From contig JAIVFH010000027.1 of NCBI GenBank assembly GCA_025765595.1, positions 124,001-188,000 of the forward strand: a stretch of DNA of 64,000 bases. The letters run 5' to 3'. The stretch comes from Obelidium mucronatum (lineage: Eukaryota > Chytridiomycota > Chytridiomycetes > Chytridiales > Chytriomycetaceae). Position 1 is the first letter of the stretch. Each line of letters begins with the position of its first letter. A model generated the notes under the pieces. It had not been told where the DNA came from. It made no database searches and worked only from the letters and a program-made list of their open reading frames with translations. The position numbers were made by a program, and so were the translations under genes. Positions 61,849 to 64,000 of this stretch are shown piece by piece.

Positions 61849-64000
61849 ATGACCAAAGAAAAGATAGAGAACACCAAGGACAAGGAAGAAGAGAAACCTC
61901 AACCCGTCTCGCTATTTTCAGCCAAAGTTCTGACAGACGACAGCACCAATATCAACCACCATGACCTGATAGCCATTCTGCCAGGTACTAACAATAAAAA
62001 AAAAGGGCTACATATTCACTTACTCTCAACAGGCGCCTTGTACGATCTGCTTATTTTAATGTTCATGATCCATGCCGTTCTGTTGGCTCCGTACACAAAA
62101 GTCGAGGAGAGCTTTAATGTTCAGGCTGTTCACGATTTGATGCTTCTGCCTGTTTCTCAATTGAACGAGTACGATCACATGGTAAGCTTTTTTAAGGGAA
62201 AAGTTAGGCTTTTCTTAACTCTTTTGCCCTTTCTTTTTTAAAAGTCCTTTCCCGGAGTTGTACCGCGAACCTTTATCGGCCCTCTATTTATCAAACTGAT
62301 TTCACAACCCGCAATCGCAGTCCTAACCGGCGACGGAAAATCCGAACTAACATCAGACTGGTACCTTTACATTGCCCGAATCACACTCACAATCCTCACG
62401 GTCCACTCACTCCGAATCTTGCGTTTATCAATTGCACGAGTCTTTGGATACACTGTCTCTGCGTTTTTCGCTTTGGTCTGCTTGAGTCAGTTCCATTTGG
62501 TGTTTTGGGGGTCGCGATTGATTCCAAACACGTTTGCTTTGATTCTTGTCAATTATGGGGTTTCGTCTTGGATTGCTTCTTGGAAACCTGTTACTAGGAA
62601 GGAGATTGTTGATCAGTTTCGGGAACGGGAGCGTATTTTTGGCAGTATGTGTTTTTTTTTCTATCATTGCTTTTTACTTTGACACTAAAACCCATGGTAA
62701 AGGCCCACCAACCTCACTTGCTGAGGGAAGAACGCGAAAAATTCCAACCCTGAAAAAGCAGCTAGCTGAACCACCTATATCGTCCCACGCCGCCGGCTTG
62801 ATCGTTTTCATCTTATTTGCGGCAATCGTCTTTCGCATGGAATTACTCGCTCTCTTGGGACCCATCCTATTATCAGAAATCTTTATTTACAAACATTTAA
62901 AATTCTTTCCCGTGCTCCTGACATGCATCCTCACTGGAATCGTATCTCTGGCACTCACGCTCTCCATCGACACTATTTTCTGGAACACCACAACCACCAA
63001 AGACACACTCATGTGGCCAGAGCTGGAAGTCTTCAAATTCAACGTATTGGAAGGAAGGTCCAAGGAATATGGAGTCTCCCCGGCTCATTTTTACTTTTCA
63101 AATCTGATTCCACGGATCGCGACTGTTGCGTATCCACTTGCCGTGTTTGCTTACATCAAAGACCCACGCGTTCGTAGAATCATGAATCCTGTCATTATTT
63201 TCTTGACTACAATGTCTTTGATTGGACATAAGGTAAACACTTTTTTTTTTTTTTTAAAAAACCCGTTCCCTTTTATTTATTTTTTTTCTTCTTACTTCTT
63301 GAATGTATCTCAAAAACACACAGGAATGGAGATTCATTTTCCCAATCCTACCCCTCATCAACCTCTCCGCCGCCATCACCTTGACAAGAATCCACCGCCT
63401 CGGCTTCCTCACCCCTGCAACCCGCCCACCCAATACAATCGGCACCCCTTCCTTCTTACACACACTCCTTGCCCTCCTCCTCCCTTGCCTCCTTCTCGCC
63501 AGCTTTGTTTTCGCGAATATCGCTACCGAGATTAGTAGCTTGAATTACCCGGGCGGAGTCGCCATGAAGGCAATCCACCAATTCATCCCTCCTTCTTCAA
63601 CAACAGATGTGTCTGTAAAAGTGCATATGGATGTGTACACCTGTCAGACGGGTGCGAGTCGGTTCATGGAGCTGGGGAGACCGGTTGGGTGGGAGTATAG
63701 TAAAGTGGAAGGGTTGGTGAAGGGTAGTGAGTTTGTGGAGAGGGGGTTTACTCATTTGTTGACGACGACGCCAGAGGTTCATGTGGGAGAAGGGTGGGAT
63801 AATGATGATAATGATAAGAATCAGGCGAAATCAGGAGACAGTGTTGGAGGATATGGTGAGACGAGTGCGGGGACTGGGGATGGTTTAAAGATGTGGGATG
63901 TTGTCCCTGGGTATATTCACGCTCTGAAAGGCGTCAAGGTTGTGTTTGGACCTGGTGGTTGGAAAGCCTGGGTTGCTGAATCTGTGGAAAAGGTGATGAG
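61849..64000 (+). CDS. ALG12: ALG12-like dolichol-phosphate-mannose alpha-1,6-mannosyltransferase (partial)
   Basis: Exons 61849-61984, 62033-62181, 62245-62644, 62703-63232 and 63324 to the window end give at least 664 residues. ALG12 adds the eighth mannose to the lipid-linked N-glycan precursor in the ER lumen. The GT22 signatures are APYTKVEESFNVQA with the acidic catalytic loop, HDL, SFPGVVPRTFIGPL, RxELLALLGP and GHKEWRFIFPILPL, the HKEWRF being joined by the last splice. Many hydrophobic helices agree with an ER multispan protein. The first intron is 48 bp with no stop, so its retention would add 16 residues. The fourth exon start is chosen for phase and a branch-like CTAAA; an alternative acceptor lies near 62763. 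The frame is open at base 64000. Confidence 0.9.

Overview
The window looks like nuclear DNA of an early-diverging, probably chytrid-type fungus. Genes are dense and intron-rich, with GT-AG introns mostly of 44 to 120 bp. The gene content mixes fungal hallmarks (NST1, a CBM18 plus GH16 Crh-type wall transglycosidase, Gea-type ARF-GEF, Hst3/4-type sirtuin, a CFEM-like protein) with animal-like genes that yeasts lack (aladin, MFSD1, UPF0598). Exon models were made by hand. Nearly every multi-exon model closes to an exact multiple of three, and the exception is reported as a frameshift.

Layout. 0-1.2 kb: the 3' end of an unknown gene convergent with an FKBP-TPR isomerase. 1.2-5.3 kb: a complete Mutator-like DNA transposon (43-bp inverted repeats, 9-bp target duplication) whose single spliced gene joins a ULP1-type protease to a MULE transposase. 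5.4-8.2 kb: an unknown protein and the Crh-type enzyme. 8.5-16.2 kb: a small hypothetical gene divergent from aladin, then cohesin SMC3 with 22 exons. 16.3-24.6 kb: two tandem SLC12 cation-chloride cotransporter genes, the second with a one-base frameshift, separated by a 2 kb spacer with a T44 run. 24.7-29.2 kb: UPF0598, MFSD1 and a sirtuin. 29.4-39.7 kb: a RanBP2-zinc-finger protein with a duplicated exon, a Csm1/Pcs1-like protein and NST1. 39.9-45.6 kb: a CFEM-like gene and two paralogs of an unrecognised family flanking adenosine kinase. 45.8-54.5 kb: Gea/GBF1, an alpha/beta hydrolase and a P-loop NTPase. 54.5-59.7 kb: a second transposon (terminal repeats starting CAGGGGGG, 9-bp target duplication) coding for a 1504-residue protein that I cannot place in a known transposase family. 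59.7-64 kb: a peroxisomal 4-coumarate-CoA-ligase-like enzyme divergent from ALG12, which runs off the window.

The housekeeping genes do not form one pathway, but several share chromosome or trafficking themes: SMC3, Csm1/Pcs1-like and Hst3/4 act on chromosomes, aladin at the nuclear pore, Gea at the Golgi, and ALG12 in the ER. Three divergent gene pairs have only 29 to 46 bp between start codons. Both transposons landed within about 30 bp upstream of a start codon. The second transposon is the best candidate for something undescribed.
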